Source: Mucilaginibacter sp. L294
GTDB taxonomy: Bacteria > Bacteroidota > Bacteroidia > Sphingobacteriales > Sphingobacteriaceae
Length of the DNA stretch: 64,000 nucleotides
Direction: 5' to 3'
Assembly: GCF_001636615.1 (NCBI RefSeq)
Contig: NZ_LGEK01000013.1
Location: 1-64,000 of the forward strand
Under the pieces are notes generated by a model. It was given only the letters and a program-made list of their open reading frames with translations. It was not told the DNA's origin and ran no database searches. Both the position numbers and the translations under genes were made by a program. Shown here in pieces: positions 16,303 through 25,768 of this stretch; within the stretch, counting starts at the first letter, position 1; every line of letters starts with the position of its first letter.

Positions 16303-18063
16303 TTATGATAACTTAGTTTCTATCCACAAGAAAGTAGATGCTGCCAGCAGCAGAATATAAAAATATATTTTTGGCACAGCAATGCCAACTTTTTGCTGTA
16401 TTTGTTTTGTTACAATCTGGCTGTTTGGGTGCAGCTCTGCATATTTTTTTGTGGCCGTTATTCTTTCTGCAAATTGCAGGGTTTGCCACTCGTTTTGGGT
16501 ATAGGCGAACCAGTTGCCGGGCTTGTCGCCCTGCTTTAAACTCTGCCACCCGGCAGCCGGAGAGCGATATGTTACAGCCCACTCAAAAGGCACACCGGCA
16601 TTTTGCGCCGGGGCCATCAATTCGTTATTGATGCTGATGGGCGATGAGTTGCTTTGTGATACCTGCAGTGTTACGGGTTGGTTATTTACCGGTAACGATG
16701 AAAATTGGATATCATCCCTCATCTCGTCGCTTTTGCGCGCGGCCTTGTTGATCACGGCAGACCACAGGGCTGTATAATCCTGCTTATTACCGCCCAGCAT
16801 CCAGCTAAAGGTATTATTGAGTGTTGTAAAAACGATCTTGCCCGATCCATATAAGGCGCTGCCCGCCAGCACACGTTCTTTTGTTTTTACCAGTGGCTGT
16901 GTACCGTTCTGGTAAATTAGATGTGCCGAACCATAGGCCAGTTTACCCGAGCCGCTTTTGCTACCGTTAATGATCAATGCTGCTGGGGCAGGCTCCTTGC
17001 CCGACGGCCTGTCTACCGGGAACTGCCTTTGCAGCCATGATGCTTTGCCGGCAGTATCGGCCCTTACAATAAGCCCCAGGCCTTTATCGGCAACTTGCTG
17101 TTTCAGCACATCGCTTTCGGTACTGTTTAAGGTGCTTAAAACGGATAGGTCGCCAATAACCACATCAAATTTATCAAGCGTTTGCGCGCTTAGCTTATCT
17201 AAACTAAACTGACCAATATTGATGTATTCGCTGTTATATTTCCCTTTGCTGATAGCCGAACGTAAGGCAACCGAATACCCGTTTTCGCTCAGCCAGTTCT
17301 TTAAAAATTTGCTTTCAAAATCGGGCGAGGCCGATAACATTAATATTTTTAACGGTTTTACAGGTGCTACCTGTACCGGCAGGCTGCCTTGCAAAGCGGT
17401 ATCGGCTTTTAAAGTAAATGCTATTTTACCCGTAGCTTTTGGTGTGGTGCTTAAGTCAAATGCTGTTTGCGCGTTTGGTGGCAGGGTAACAGAATCCAGC
17501 CCGGTGTTTAAGCCCGTTAATACCAATTTTATTTTTTGTGCCGATGTATTATTGTACAAACCCTGTACGTGCAGCGCTTCGCCGGCTTTTAGTTGATCAT
17601 TCCAGCTTACATTACTTACCCCTGCGGATATTTTTGCAGCATGAAAGATAACCGGCAGGCTATCCAGTTGTGCTAATTCGTATTTGCTTAAACCATTACC
17701 ATAAATATCTAAAGGCCCGGCATTGCTCAATTCATCCAGCCCGCTAATGAGTTTTACTTTTGGATAAGCCTTTTTGATGGGCTCATCCATAGTTACCGTA
17801 GTGGTATCAATACCATTTAGCAAACTATCGGCATCAAATCCTGCGGTAAGTAAAATGGTGTTGTGCAAGCCGGTTTTAGTAACCGTGTTATTATATTTTA
17901 CAGGCAGTATAATACAACCTAAGGCTACTACTGCAATGATAGCCGCTACCATCCGCAGCAGCAAAAAGCGCTTATTGGCACGCCGGTACTCCAGCCATGC
18001 GAATAAAACCGCCATGCAAATACAAAGCGCGTAAACAATATATATCCAACTGCCCTGCATCAT
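16303..18063 (-). CDS. Membrane protein of the MoxR operon with amidotransferase-like middle domain
   Basis: A 586-residue inner-membrane protein. Two transmembrane segments lie at residues about 4-24 and 33-55 and one at the extreme C-terminus (IYFYILLLAASTFLWIETK). The large part between is periplasmic and includes a Rossmann-like stretch, PLKILMLSASPDFESKFLKNWL, then VVIGDL and SGKIVFTTLNNTFSWML, like the glutamine-amidotransferase-like domains found in BatA-associated membrane proteins. I do not claim enzyme activity. It overlaps the DUF4175 gene by 4 bp and is followed 52 bp later by tldD. Confidence 0.75.
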   Translation of the reverse strand: MMQGSWIYIVYALCICMAVLFAWLEYRRANKRFLLLRMVAAIIAVVALGCIILPVKYNNTVTKTGLHNTILLTAGFDADSLLNGIDTTTVTMDEPIKKAYPKVKLISGLDELSNAGPLDIYGNGLSKYELAQLDSLPVIFHAAKISAGVSNVSWNDQLKAGEALHVQGLYNNTSAQKIKLVLTGLNTGLDSVTLPPNAQTAFDLSTTPKATGKIAFTLKADTALQGSLPVQVAPVKPLKILMLSASPDFESKFLKNWLSENGYSVALRSAISKGKYNSEYINIGQFSLDKLSAQTLDKFDVVIGDLSVLSTLNSTESDVLKQQVADKGLGLIVRADTAGKASWLQRQFPVDRPSGKEPAPAALIINGSKSGSGKLAYGSAHLIYQNGTQPLVKTKERVLAGSALYGSGKIVFTTLNNTFSWMLGGNKQDYTALWSAVINKAARKSDEMRDDIQFSSLPVNNQPVTLQVSQSNSSPISINNELMAPAQNAGVPFEWAVTYRSPAAGWQSLKQGDKPGNWFAYTQNEWQTLQFAERITATKKYAELHPNSQIVTKQIQQKVGIAVPKIYFYILLLAASTFLWIETKLS

Positions 18064-20183
18064 CTGTTAGCCTGCTTTAGGTTTTTATAATACTGTTTAG
18101 ATAAGCCCATATCTGCCGTGTTAGCACCAGATGCCGGCATGTTTTTTAATGTAGTTAAGGTTCGCTGCAATGCGCGTTCTACCAGGTCTATATCCTTGTT
18201 ATTTGCCTGTGTGGCCGATAAGATCCTGCGCATGGCCTTCAACGCTGGTAAATAAACGCCCGGCTGCGCTGATGCCTTTGAACCCAATTGCTGGTTGGCT
18301 AATTGTAATACGCGATTATCCGCACCGTTTAACACCGGGTTGGTTTTTAGGCCTTCTAACACGTTAACCGCTTTTTTCAAAGCGTCCATCTGGTCGGCAA
18401 CGGGTTTAATATCCTGCTTGTTGATGGGTTGGATGATCTTATCCAATTCCCCGCTTAAGCGCTTTTCCTGTTTTAACGGCGGCGGGTTATAAGCGGTTTT
18501 GGCCACAAACGCTCGTGACTTTTGTTGCAGGTCCTTCAGTAACCGCAAAGCTTTATAGGCAAAAGGCAATGCCGCCTGCGGTTTGTAAAGGCGAAGTTGT
18601 AATTCGGCCTTCCACATTTCGGTAAGGGTTGCTTTTAGCTGGGCTTTGATGGCCGGTTCAAAAAAGCCTGCATCCTCGGCGTTATCGTGGTCGTCTGTAT
18701 ATTCTTTTAATATTTTGGTAGCGTTGCTAAAATCAGCAGGGTCTGCCAGGTCGTTATTTGGCGCGCCGATGGCATCTTCGCCTTCCTCGCCTAAAAACTT
18801 ACCATAACGCAGGCGCAATAATTTTTGGTCGATACCGAGGTTATTGCTGCGGTTATTAAACTTCTCAACGCTGATGCTATCCTTTTCTTTGAGCAATTGT
18901 TCCGCATCAATAATGATCTGCCGCTCGCTCCTGAAAAATTCCGGTTTAAGGTTCACACCGTTAATGATGCCGTTCATACTCAGCAGCTCGGCGGTATCCT
19001 GTACACTTACGGTGTATACATCGGTGCGGCTTAGCTGTTTGTGCGTATCCTGCGCCTGTATGTAAAAGTAAAGCTCATCGCCGGGCTCCACATTTAAGGC
19101 CGGCAGTTGGATCAGTTTCTGCACATCGTACTGCGCGTTATGCGCGCCAAAACCTTGCGAAAAATTCAGCTTATACTCCTTAAACTTTACGCCCTCGCCT
19201 TTGCCCTTTGCAACCGTAGCCATGATCACCGCATCGTTAATACCATAATCATCATTCAGTGTGGCGGTAATGGTAACCCTGGGCGCTTCGCCTGCATCAA
19301 TATAGGTGTATTGCTTTGGTGTTTTAATATGGATAACAGGGGGTGCGTCCTTAACCACCTGCACGTAATACAGATCAGACAGTTTACCCTCAATACTTAC
19401 CTGGTAAAAACCGGGGCGGGTGATAGATTTGGCAACATACCAGGTTGTGCCGCCGTCTCCTCCTTTTAAATCAACGCGTTCTTTATCGTTAAATAGCAGG
19501 TATGCTTTTTTGATGGTTACGTTGGTTTTAATATGCCATTCGGCCAATGCCCCTTCCTCTGCCGACAGGTTAAATTTATCCTGCTCGCGCTTGCCCTTAC
19601 CGGTATAAGCCGGCGGGGTGATGCTTACATTTACGCTGCTTATCTGCGGTAAAACTTTTTCGGCTACTTTAGGCATCGGTGCGCATTCGGCAACGGGGCG
19701 GTTGTTCCCGTAAAAGATGCGTTCGATATGGAAGATCTTACCCAGCGCCCATATAAAGGCCGTAGCCACAATAAGCGAGAAAAAGGCCACCACCAAACGT
19801 TTGGCAAATGGCTTATGCGATATTTTAAGATCAGTTAAAACGGCCTCCGTTTTTGAGGAAGCGATAATCTGCAAGGGATTCAGCTCGGCAGCGGGCAGTA
19901 ACAACAGGTGGCTGCTTTCCTGCAACTCGGGGTATTCCTTGTTTAAAAAAGCGGCTATTTTTTGCCCGCTCATTTGCCATGGCCGGTTAATGGCCAATAA
20001 AATAATAAGCGCTACAGGGAAAACAATTATCCCCCACAATATTGATGGCGAAAGCAAATAGTACACAATGGCGCCAATGTACAATGCGGCATAAACCGAT
20101 AGCAGCACATCCTCCAGCACGTGGTAAACTATCCAGCGGCGGCGCAGGCCTTGTATTTTATGTAATCCGCCCTGCTCAGTCAT
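18060..20183 (-). CDS. DUF4175-like membrane protein
   Basis: A 707-residue protein. Near the N-terminus are two adjacent membrane segments (LSVYAALYIGAIVYYLL, ILWGIIVFPVALIILLAI) and a third at residues about 145-165. A large periplasmic region contains Ig-like strands (INVTIKKAYLLFNDKERVDL-type) and a long helical C-terminus rich in Lys, Leu and Gln. This matches the DUF4175 proteins encoded beside MoxR and DUF58. I start at the ATG at 20183, which overlaps the BatA-like gene by 8 bp; a start at 20222 would add 13 residues lying wholly inside that gene. The role is unknown, probably an envelope scaffold. Confidence 0.8.
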   Translation of the reverse strand: MTEQGGLHKIQGLRRRWIVYHVLEDVLLSVYAALYIGAIVYYLLSPSILWGIIVFPVALIILLAINRPWQMSGQKIAAFLNKEYPELQESSHLLLLPAAELNPLQIIASSKTEAVLTDLKISHKPFAKRLVVAFFSLIVATAFIWALGKIFHIERIFYGNNRPVAECAPMPKVAEKVLPQISSVNVSITPPAYTGKGKREQDKFNLSAEEGALAEWHIKTNVTIKKAYLLFNDKERVDLKGGDGGTTWYVAKSITRPGFYQVSIEGKLSDLYYVQVVKDAPPVIHIKTPKQYTYIDAGEAPRVTITATLNDDYGINDAVIMATVAKGKGEGVKFKEYKLNFSQGFGAHNAQYDVQKLIQLPALNVEPGDELYFYIQAQDTHKQLSRTDVYTVSVQDTAELLSMNGIINGVNLKPEFFRSERQIIIDAEQLLKEKDSISVEKFNNRSNNLGIDQKLLRLRYGKFLGEEGEDAIGAPNNDLADPADFSNATKILKEYTDDHDNAEDAGFFEPAIKAQLKATLTEMWKAELQLRLYKPQAALPFAYKALRLLKDLQQKSRAFVAKTAYNPPPLKQEKRLSGELDKIIQPINKQDIKPVADQMDALKKAVNVLEGLKTNPVLNGADNRVLQLANQQLGSKASAQPGVYLPALKAMRRILSATQANNKDIDLVERALQRTLTTLKNMPASGANTADMGLSKQYYKNLKQANR

Positions 20184-21630
20184 TGTTTGTTGATTTTTTG
20201 TGAGACAAAATGCGTTCGGCAATAAATAAAAGCACCACCAGCAACCAAAAATACCTGGATAGATCGGCTTGTTGGTTTGTTTTAAACGATGGCTGCGGCA
20301 TAGATTGTAAAAATATTTCCGGCTGTAGCTGGTGGTTACTAAGGATACGGCGCTCGTGGCCTTTTGGTTGGCTTTGGCCGTTACCCAATAGCAGTTTTAG
20401 CATTAGCTTAGGGAAATCATCACTCCAGACAAGATCGTTCCATAAAGGGTTAAAACGGCTGTAAAAATGATAGGTATTACCATTCAACCCTAACACCGGC
20501 TTGCCGAAACCGTCTTTCCATACGGACTCTTGCGCACTTGGTGCATTAACCGTTTTTGCCAAAGCGATATGCCCGGGATCAATCCATGAGCTTACCTCTG
20601 TTACTTTACCACCTTCGTATTGGAAAATATTTTTGCTGCTTTTTAACAGATCCGATTTCACCGGCTGCTCTGATAACCAGAAAACCCATGCCTGGCCAGC
20701 CGGGATCTGCGCAGGTGAGCTATACTCTTTTATAACCGACTTGCGCCCTATAAAATCAACAGATGCAGACAAGGCGGCTTTAAGGTAACCGGCATCAAGC
20801 TGGTGTTTATCGGTGTAAATAGCGATGCGCAGGGCAGCTGTATCTACCGGTACCGATTGCACCGTATTTTTAAGGCTTACGGATGGCTGCCCGTTTTGCA
20901 CATTAACAGTCAGATCATTATTCCCGCTGCCTTGTATGGTTTGCGTGGTAAAATACGTTGCAGATGGCGTGCTATTACCAATAGTTACTTTAATAGCGGC
21001 GTTGTTGGTGATAAACGCCCGGTCTATCCACGTGGCAACAGAATCTTTTGCGGTATAGGTTTGCCAGTGAAGGGCTTTCAATTTTACCCCGGGTTTACTC
21101 CCCTTAAAATGATCGATGCCGTTTTGGGTGAACAGGTAAAAAGAGGCATCGCCAACCTGGCTTTCCAGTTGCTTTACCAAGCCCCAGTAGTTGGCGTTTG
21201 TGGCCGTATCTTTTAAGGACGAATCGGCCAGGATGGTTTTCAGGTCCTGCTTTGCAAAACCTTTATTAAAGTAATGGAACTCGTAGCCCGCCTTATCAAG
21301 CGAATCTATCGTCGGTTTAAATTGTTGGTACGTTTCTTTAAATATTTCCTGCGGGATAAGCACCCAACCTTTCTTTTGGGCGGTTACATACTTTTGCCAA
21401 ACAGGGGCGGCCAGTAACATGGCAATTAATGCCAATAACAGGCACCGCAGTATCAGTAATAAAATATCCAGTAGCTTAAAGCTGCGCTTGGTGCTTTTTG
21501 ATGCCTCGGTAATGAGCGAAATGCTGCCCACCTTAAGCGTTTTGCCCGGCCTTATATTCCACAGGTGGATAATAACCGGGATACTGAGAGCGGCCAGCGC
21601 GAAGAACCATATTGGGTTTAAAAACTGCAT
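20176..21630 (-). CDS. BatA-like membrane protein without a metal site
   Basis: A 484-residue inner-membrane protein. The N-terminal 75 residues are the BatA/aerotolerance N-terminal domain: FLNPIWFFALAALSIPVIIHLWN, then RPGKTLKVGSI and a second membrane segment. A third membrane segment lies near the C-terminus (YFWLLVVLLFIAERIL). The periplasmic middle falls where BatA proteins carry a von Willebrand A domain, but the MIDAS motif DxSxS is absent (the equivalent place reads GWVLIPQEIF). The fold may thus be kept for protein contact only. It lies 3 bp after the DUF58 gene. Confidence 0.82.
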   Translation of the reverse strand: MQFLNPIWFFALAALSIPVIIHLWNIRPGKTLKVGSISLITEASKSTKRSFKLLDILLLILRCLLLALIAMLLAAPVWQKYVTAQKKGWVLIPQEIFKETYQQFKPTIDSLDKAGYEFHYFNKGFAKQDLKTILADSSLKDTATNANYWGLVKQLESQVGDASFYLFTQNGIDHFKGSKPGVKLKALHWQTYTAKDSVATWIDRAFITNNAAIKVTIGNSTPSATYFTTQTIQGSGNNDLTVNVQNGQPSVSLKNTVQSVPVDTAALRIAIYTDKHQLDAGYLKAALSASVDFIGRKSVIKEYSSPAQIPAGQAWVFWLSEQPVKSDLLKSSKNIFQYEGGKVTEVSSWIDPGHIALAKTVNAPSAQESVWKDGFGKPVLGLNGNTYHFYSRFNPLWNDLVWSDDFPKLMLKLLLGNGQSQPKGHERRILSNHQLQPEIFLQSMPQPSFKTNQQADLSRYFWLLVVLLFIAERILSHKKSTNND

Positions 21631-21633
21631 CGC

Positions 21634-22512
21634 CTACCTTGCCCCCTTTTTACGCTGTACCAAAAAATCGCGCAGGGCCTCGTCAAGCGGCTGCGAGGTG
21701 CTTATCATACGGTAGGCTATGCGTTTAGCCAACAATTCGCTCCGGATAGCTGTGAGGTGCTCTTGCAATTTTTCGTTGTAAGCATCTTTTGCCCGTTGGG
21801 TATTTACCTGTATGGTTTCGCCGGTTTCCAGGTCTTCCAGTGTCGAAAAGCCTTTAAAATCAAAATCAAGCTCGTTTTGCCCCATCAGGTGAAACACAAT
21901 GATCTCGTGCTTCAGCGCCGCTAAAGAATTGAGCAGCGCGTTTATCTCACCATCGGCCTGGTACATATCGGTTATAAAAACCAGCAGTTCCTTACGGCCC
22001 GCACCGGCAAACAGCTCTTTATAATGGATGGGTTTTGTAAATGTACCGGCAGGATCAACCTGCTGCAAATGGTAATACAACCGCTGCAAATGCTGCGGAT
22101 CGGGTTTGGATGGGATAGAGAATAGCTCGCCATCCTTAAATATGTTCAGCGCTACAGAATCTCCCTGCAAATTGGCCAGGTAAGCCAATGAGGCGGTTAG
22201 CGCTTTGGCATATTCTATTTTTTTGATGCCATTATCATCGTGATTCATGGATGCGCTGGCATCCACCAAAAACCTGATGGAGATGCTGGTTTCTATCTCA
22301 GATTCGCGGATATAATACCTGTCGCTGCGGGCAAACATGCGCCAGTCAAGCCAGCGCAGATCATCGCCCGGCTGGTAGCTGCGGTACTGGCTAAATTCAA
22401 GCCCCGGGCCTTTTACGGTGCTTTTGTTAAACCCATTCATAAAGCCATCAATAACCGTTTTCGCCAATAATGGCAAATCCTTAATGGTCATTAATACTTT
22501 AGGGTCGAGCAC
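21634..22512 (-). CDS. DUF58 protein
   Basis: A 292-residue cytoplasmic protein with the DUF58 hallmark RSYQPGDDLRWLDWRMFARS, followed by a von Willebrand A-like domain with a MIDAS start (VDASASMNHDD). DUF58 proteins are the standard partner of MoxR ATPases and are thought to be adaptors through which MoxR remodels membrane or periplasmic clients. The gene follows moxR by 77 bp, and that gap holds a short GATGTTAGAT-type repeat and a small G/C palindrome. Confidence 0.93.
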   Translation of the reverse strand: MLDPKVLMTIKDLPLLAKTVIDGFMNGFNKSTVKGPGLEFSQYRSYQPGDDLRWLDWRMFARSDRYYIRESEIETSISIRFLVDASASMNHDDNGIKKIEYAKALTASLAYLANLQGDSVALNIFKDGELFSIPSKPDPQHLQRLYYHLQQVDPAGTFTKPIHYKELFAGAGRKELLVFITDMYQADGEINALLNSLAALKHEIIVFHLMGQNELDFDFKGFSTLEDLETGETIQVNTQRAKDAYNEKLQEHLTAIRSELLAKRIAYRMISTSQPLDEALRDFLVQRKKGAR

Positions 22513-22514
22513 GG

Positions 22515-22580
22515 TTTGATTTTAGATGTTAGATGTACGATTTTAGATATATCCTTAGCCTCCCCTCTTTTGGAGGGGGT
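22515..22580. repeat. Short word repeats between moxR and the DUF58 gene
   Basis: TTTTAGATGTTAGATG and TTTTAGATATA are followed by the palindromic words CCTCCCCTC and GGAGGGGG. The same kinds of words recur at 61946-61975 and 40857-40950. They lie inside the operon, so any hairpin could set the ratio of moxR to downstream mRNA. Confidence 0.5.
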
Positions 22581-22589
22581 AGGTTGAAG

Positions 22590-23585
22590 CTATAAGTTAC
22601 CCTTACGCTCCACAACCTTTATCAACTCCTCGGTTACCCTGTCAGAGTTGATGCCTTCGGCCTCGGCTTTAAAGTTCATCAATATACGGTGCCTTAAAAC
22701 GGCAGGTGCCATGGCGTGGATGTCTTCCATTAAAACAGCATACCTCCCTTTAAGTAAGGCGCGGGCTTTTGCAGTAAGTATTAAGGCCTGCCCTGCGCGC
22801 GGGCCTGCGCCCCAGCGTACCCATTCCTTTACATAATTAACAGTAGTGGTATCAGGCCGGGTAGCGCGGATCATTTCGCTTACGTAGCGGGTAAGGTCCT
22901 CGTTTATGGTTACCTGCCTTACCAGTGCCTGCGCCTGTATAATTTCTTCGGCCGTAATAACGGCTGTTACCTCAGCACCTTTTTTACCGGTGGTGCGGTT
23001 TAATATCGCAAACTCTTCTTCGGGGGTTGGGTAACCAATTTTTATCAGCAGTAAGAACCTGTCGAGTTGTGCCTCGGGTAATGGGTAAGTACCGGCCTGC
23101 TCAATAGGGTTTTGTGTAGCCAGGATAAAGAAAGGTTTATCAAGCGGATAAGTTTGCCCGCCGTAGGTCACCTCAAACTCCTGCATGGCCTCTAAAAGGG
23201 CCGATTGCGTTTTGGGTGGTGTACGGTTTATCTCATCGGCCAAAATAATATTGGCAAACAAAGGGCCTTTGTTAAACTTAAAAAAACGTTTACCGGTGGC
23301 GTGGTCTTCTTCCAGTATCTCGGTACCGATGATATCCGTAGGCATCAGATCGGGCGTAAACTGGATACGCCTGAACGCCAGGTGTAGCGCCTGCGACATG
23401 GTTTTAACGATCAGTGTTTTTGCCAGCCCGGGTACCCCTTCCAGCAGGCAATGGCCGCCGGCTAAAAAGGCAACCAACAATTCATCAAGTATGGCATCCT
23501 GCCCTACAATTACCTTTTGTATCTCGTTTTTTAACTGAGGTAATTTCTCAAGCAGGGCTTTTATATTTTTTTCGGTCAGTTCCAA
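22590..23585 (-). CDS. MoxR-family AAA+ ATPase
   Basis: A 331-residue AAA+ chaperone-type ATPase. Walker A is GVPGLAKTLIV, Walker B is ILADEINRTPPKTQSALLEAM, sensor 1 is FFILATQNPIEQAGTYPLPEAQLDRF and the lid domain follows with the AAA_lid signature RAGQALILTAKARA. It is a member of the MoxR group that pairs with DUF58 and BatA-type proteins. It is the first gene of the operon. The plus-strand DUF4159 gene starts about 330 bp away, so the shared control region is at 23586-23914. Confidence 0.96.
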   Translation of the reverse strand: MELTEKNIKALLEKLPQLKNEIQKVIVGQDAILDELLVAFLAGGHCLLEGVPGLAKTLIVKTMSQALHLAFRRIQFTPDLMPTDIIGTEILEEDHATGKRFFKFNKGPLFANIILADEINRTPPKTQSALLEAMQEFEVTYGGQTYPLDKPFFILATQNPIEQAGTYPLPEAQLDRFLLLIKIGYPTPEEEFAILNRTTGKKGAEVTAVITAEEIIQAQALVRQVTINEDLTRYVSEMIRATRPDTTTVNYVKEWVRWGAGPRAGQALILTAKARALLKGRYAVLMEDIHAMAPAVLRHRILMNFKAEAEGINSDRVTEELIKVVERKGNL

Positions 23586-23914
23586 TGTATTATATATTTA
23601 TAGTTTCCTATCTGCGCTCCGTTTACTCACCGGCCTTTTCCGCCAATTAGCAGATCCCGCCCTCTCTTCGCTGCGCACAAAGAGGGCTTTGCATTTCTTC
23701 TCACCCTCATTCCCGATAACTATCGTGACGGAGGCGAGTTAAATTGCAACCAAATAAACGTATACCCAATCCCCTCACAAGATATTACGCTTTTAACTAA
23801 AAACCATGCTTTCTTATCAAAAACACAACAAAGTATCCAAATTTTTACAACCTGTTAAGTTTATTAATTAAGACGGGCAATAATTTTGTTTTAATTTTAG
23901 GGTTTTAGGAACAG
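23586..23914. other. Divergent control region of moxR and the DUF4159 gene
   Basis: About 330 bp between divergent starts. It contains palindromic repeat material at about 23650-23740 (CCCTCT with AGAGGG around CTTCGCTGCGCA, then CGATAACTATCG) and an AT-rich right half where the DUF4159 promoter should lie. I find no exact TAnnTTTG box and no reading frame with coding character. Confidence 0.5.
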
Positions 23915-24541
23915 ATGGCATACGGGCAAAAATTCACTTTTACAAGATTAAGTTACCATAGCGGCGACTGGGATACAGATCAGCGCATGCCCTCAAATAT
24001 TCTCAACTCCCTGCTGGAGTATACCACCATCCCTATTGACGAGCACGAAAAGGTTATCCCGTTAAGCAGCGACGATATTTTTAACTACCCCTTTTGTTAC
24101 CTGAGCGGCCATAAACTGGTACAGTTTGATGCCAAAGAAAAAGCCAACTTTAAAAGCTATGTGCAAAACGGCGGCTTTGTATTTGTTGACGATTGCAACC
24201 ACGATATTGACGGGCTTTTCGCTAAATCATTTGAGGCGCAGATGGCGGTTTTGTTTGGGCCAGCAGCCATGAAGAAGATCCCGAACAACCATAAGCTGTA
24301 CAGCTCGTTCTTTAAATTTGAAAAGGGCCCGCCCACTACTTCATTTGAATTGAACGGCTGGGGCGACGACCTGATACACGATTACCTTAAAGCAATTGAA
24401 ATTAACGGCCGCATAGGGGTTTTATACAGCAGTAAGGACTACGGCTGCGAATGGGATTACGATTTCCGAAACAAACGTTTCCTGGCCGAAGACAATACAA
24501 AATTCGGGGTGAACATTATTGTTTACGCTATGAATTCGTAA
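23915..24541 (+). CDS. DUF4159 protein
   Basis: A 208-residue protein of the DUF4159 type, similar to the amidotransferase-like domains: YGQKFTFTRLSYHSGDWDTD, then a flexible FDAKEKANFKSYVQNGGFVFVDDCNHD and the C-terminal RIGVLYSSKDYGCEWDYD. It has no signal peptide. DUF4159 genes are repeatedly found with MoxR, DUF58 and DUF4175 genes, and here it starts the divergent arm of that cluster. It probably works with those proteins. No active-site residues can be named with confidence. Confidence 0.82.
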   Translation: MAYGQKFTFTRLSYHSGDWDTDQRMPSNILNSLLEYTTIPIDEHEKVIPLSSDDIFNYPFCYLSGHKLVQFDAKEKANFKSYVQNGGFVFVDDCNHDIDGLFAKSFEAQMAVLFGPAAMKKIPNNHKLYSSFFKFEKGPPTTSFELNGWGDDLIHDYLKAIEINGRIGVLYSSKDYGCEWDYDFRNKRFLAEDNTKFGVNIIVYAMNS

Positions 24542-24589
24542 CGCACAATCATACAATAAGCACTATATTTATCGGGATTTTAAATTTAC

Positions 24590-25219
24590 ATGGCAGACGG
24601 TTACTACATATCAAAAAACGAAGAAGAACAAGGCCCTTTTACGCAAGAAGAGGTGATGCAGATGCACCTGGATGCAGATACCATGGTACTATCACCACTT
24701 GCAGACGATTGGGAGCAGGCATCAGACCTGCCCGAGTTTTTCAATTACTTTGAAGCAAGGGGATTTTACTTCCCCACCGAGGATAACCTGGCAGGTTTTG
24801 GCTGGAGGCTGCTCGCCTACATTGCCGACTCGCTCATCATGTCGTACCCGATATCGTTTTTTAGGCCGGAAAATTTTGCAGCGGTTTATAACAGGGCCGT
24901 TACCAACGCCGCAACGGTTGACGATTTGGTGGTTTTGCTGAAATTTAACCTGGTTAGCTTTTTATTGGTGGTGGTTTACCACGCCATTTGCGAGTTTTCG
25001 CCGTTACAGGGCAGTTTGGGTAAAAAAATGTTCAGGCTGGTAGTAGTTGATGCCGAGGGCCGCAGGCTTAGTTTTTTAAGGGCTTTATTACGCAACCTGG
25101 GCAAATTTGTATCGGGCCTGGTTTTATTGATCGGTTACCTGGTAGTGCTTTGGGACGACCGCAAACAGACCTGGCACGACAAATGGGCAAACGCCTATGT
25201 GCTGATACGCAATAGATAG
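24590..25219 (+). CDS. GYF2-RDD domain membrane protein, copy 1
   Basis: A 209-residue protein. Residues 1-50 form a GYF_2 domain (YYISKNEEEQGPFTQEEVMQM), a small protein-protein contact module. The rest is an RDD domain with three membrane segments: GWRLLAYIADSLIMSYPI, NLVSFLLVVVYHAICEF and FVSGLVLLIGYLVVLWDD. The tail QTWHDKWANAYVLIRNR is the usual RDD end. RDD proteins are small membrane proteins with suggested transport or ion-antiport roles. It starts 48 bp after the DUF4159 gene and has a relative at 32896-33573. Confidence 0.85.
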   Translation: MADGYYISKNEEEQGPFTQEEVMQMHLDADTMVLSPLADDWEQASDLPEFFNYFEARGFYFPTEDNLAGFGWRLLAYIADSLIMSYPISFFRPENFAAVYNRAVTNAATVDDLVVLLKFNLVSFLLVVVYHAICEFSPLQGSLGKKMFRLVVVDAEGRRLSFLRALLRNLGKFVSGLVLLIGYLVVLWDDRKQTWHDKWANAYVLIRNR

Positions 25220-25537
25220 TGAGTGGTTATAAGTGGGGGAGAATGGTTGATGTGCAAGCACCCCATTTGCCTTAGTGTTCACGTTCACTGCCGTGAACGC
25301 GTGCTATATTCACAAATTATTGATAATCAGGGTAATCAATAATTACTCACTTACTATACAGCGCCACCACGGGTTTTAAAAAAATTCATCCATCCGGATA
25401 TTGCCTTGAAACGGTATCAAACGATTTAATTTACTTTAAAACGCCCGTTTCACACGTGCGAAAGTGATTGTATTATAATACCTAATTAAAAAAATCATCC
25501 CTTGTAACATCCCGGCTACCGCAGGCGTCTGATTTAT

Positions 25538-25627
25538 ATGAACCTCTGTCATCTTTCTACCTGGTACCGCCACGATAAACTCGCAAGAAAGGGTTGGGCG
25601 ATAGCCATACCACCCTCTCCATCTTAA
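25538..25627 (+). other. 29-codon ORF, possible leader or small peptide
   Basis: ATG at 25538, TAA at 25625-25627, peptide beginning MNLCHLSTWYRHDKL and ending AIAIPPSPS. Its place, about 140 bp upstream of a TldD/TldE pair, is of interest because that protease family matures small peptides. Chance is fully possible: there is no clear ribosome-binding site and no comparison available. Confidence 0.15.
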
Positions 25628-25716
25628 ACCCGATAGCAGCGGATACCGGCCATGCGCCTAAGGCTTGCAGGCGTATAAGCATATAGCGGGGCTGCCGTAC
25701 CAAAGCAACGCAACAC

Positions 25717-25748
25717 TTGTTTTTCATTACCATAATTCACTATATTTA
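25717..25748 (+). promoter_or_regulatory. Candidate promoter of the second tldD-tldE pair
   Basis: TTG at 25717-25719 and TATATTTA at 25741-25748 are separated by 21 bp. This fits the Bacteroidota pattern of a TTG box and TAnnTTTG with one mismatch. The start codon is 20 bp downstream. Confidence 0.4.
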
Positions 25749-25768
25749 GGCAATTAATCATACTCACT

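Larger units (their letters stand above)
25220..25768. other. Intergenic region before the second tldD
   Basis: About 550 bp. It begins with GTGAGTGG-type word repeats, then has inverted words (TTCACGTTCACTGCCGTGAACGCG) and a near palindrome TTTCACACGTGCGAAA at about 25449. A 29-codon ORF lies at 25538-25627 and a candidate promoter just before tldD. I do not recognise a structured RNA. Confidence 0.5.

Noticed and set aside
25447-25464. parS-like site GTTTCACACGTGCGAAAG
   Set aside because: The ParB site needs GTTTCACGTGAAAC with no extra bases; here the arms are one base further out on each side and one pair does not match. It is also 20 kb from parAB.
25539-25690. 5S rRNA or riboswitch in the gap before tldD copy 2
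   Set aside because: A phrase such as ACCCTCTCCATC looked 5S-like, but the full set of conserved stems is absent and there is no gene context for a metabolite switch.
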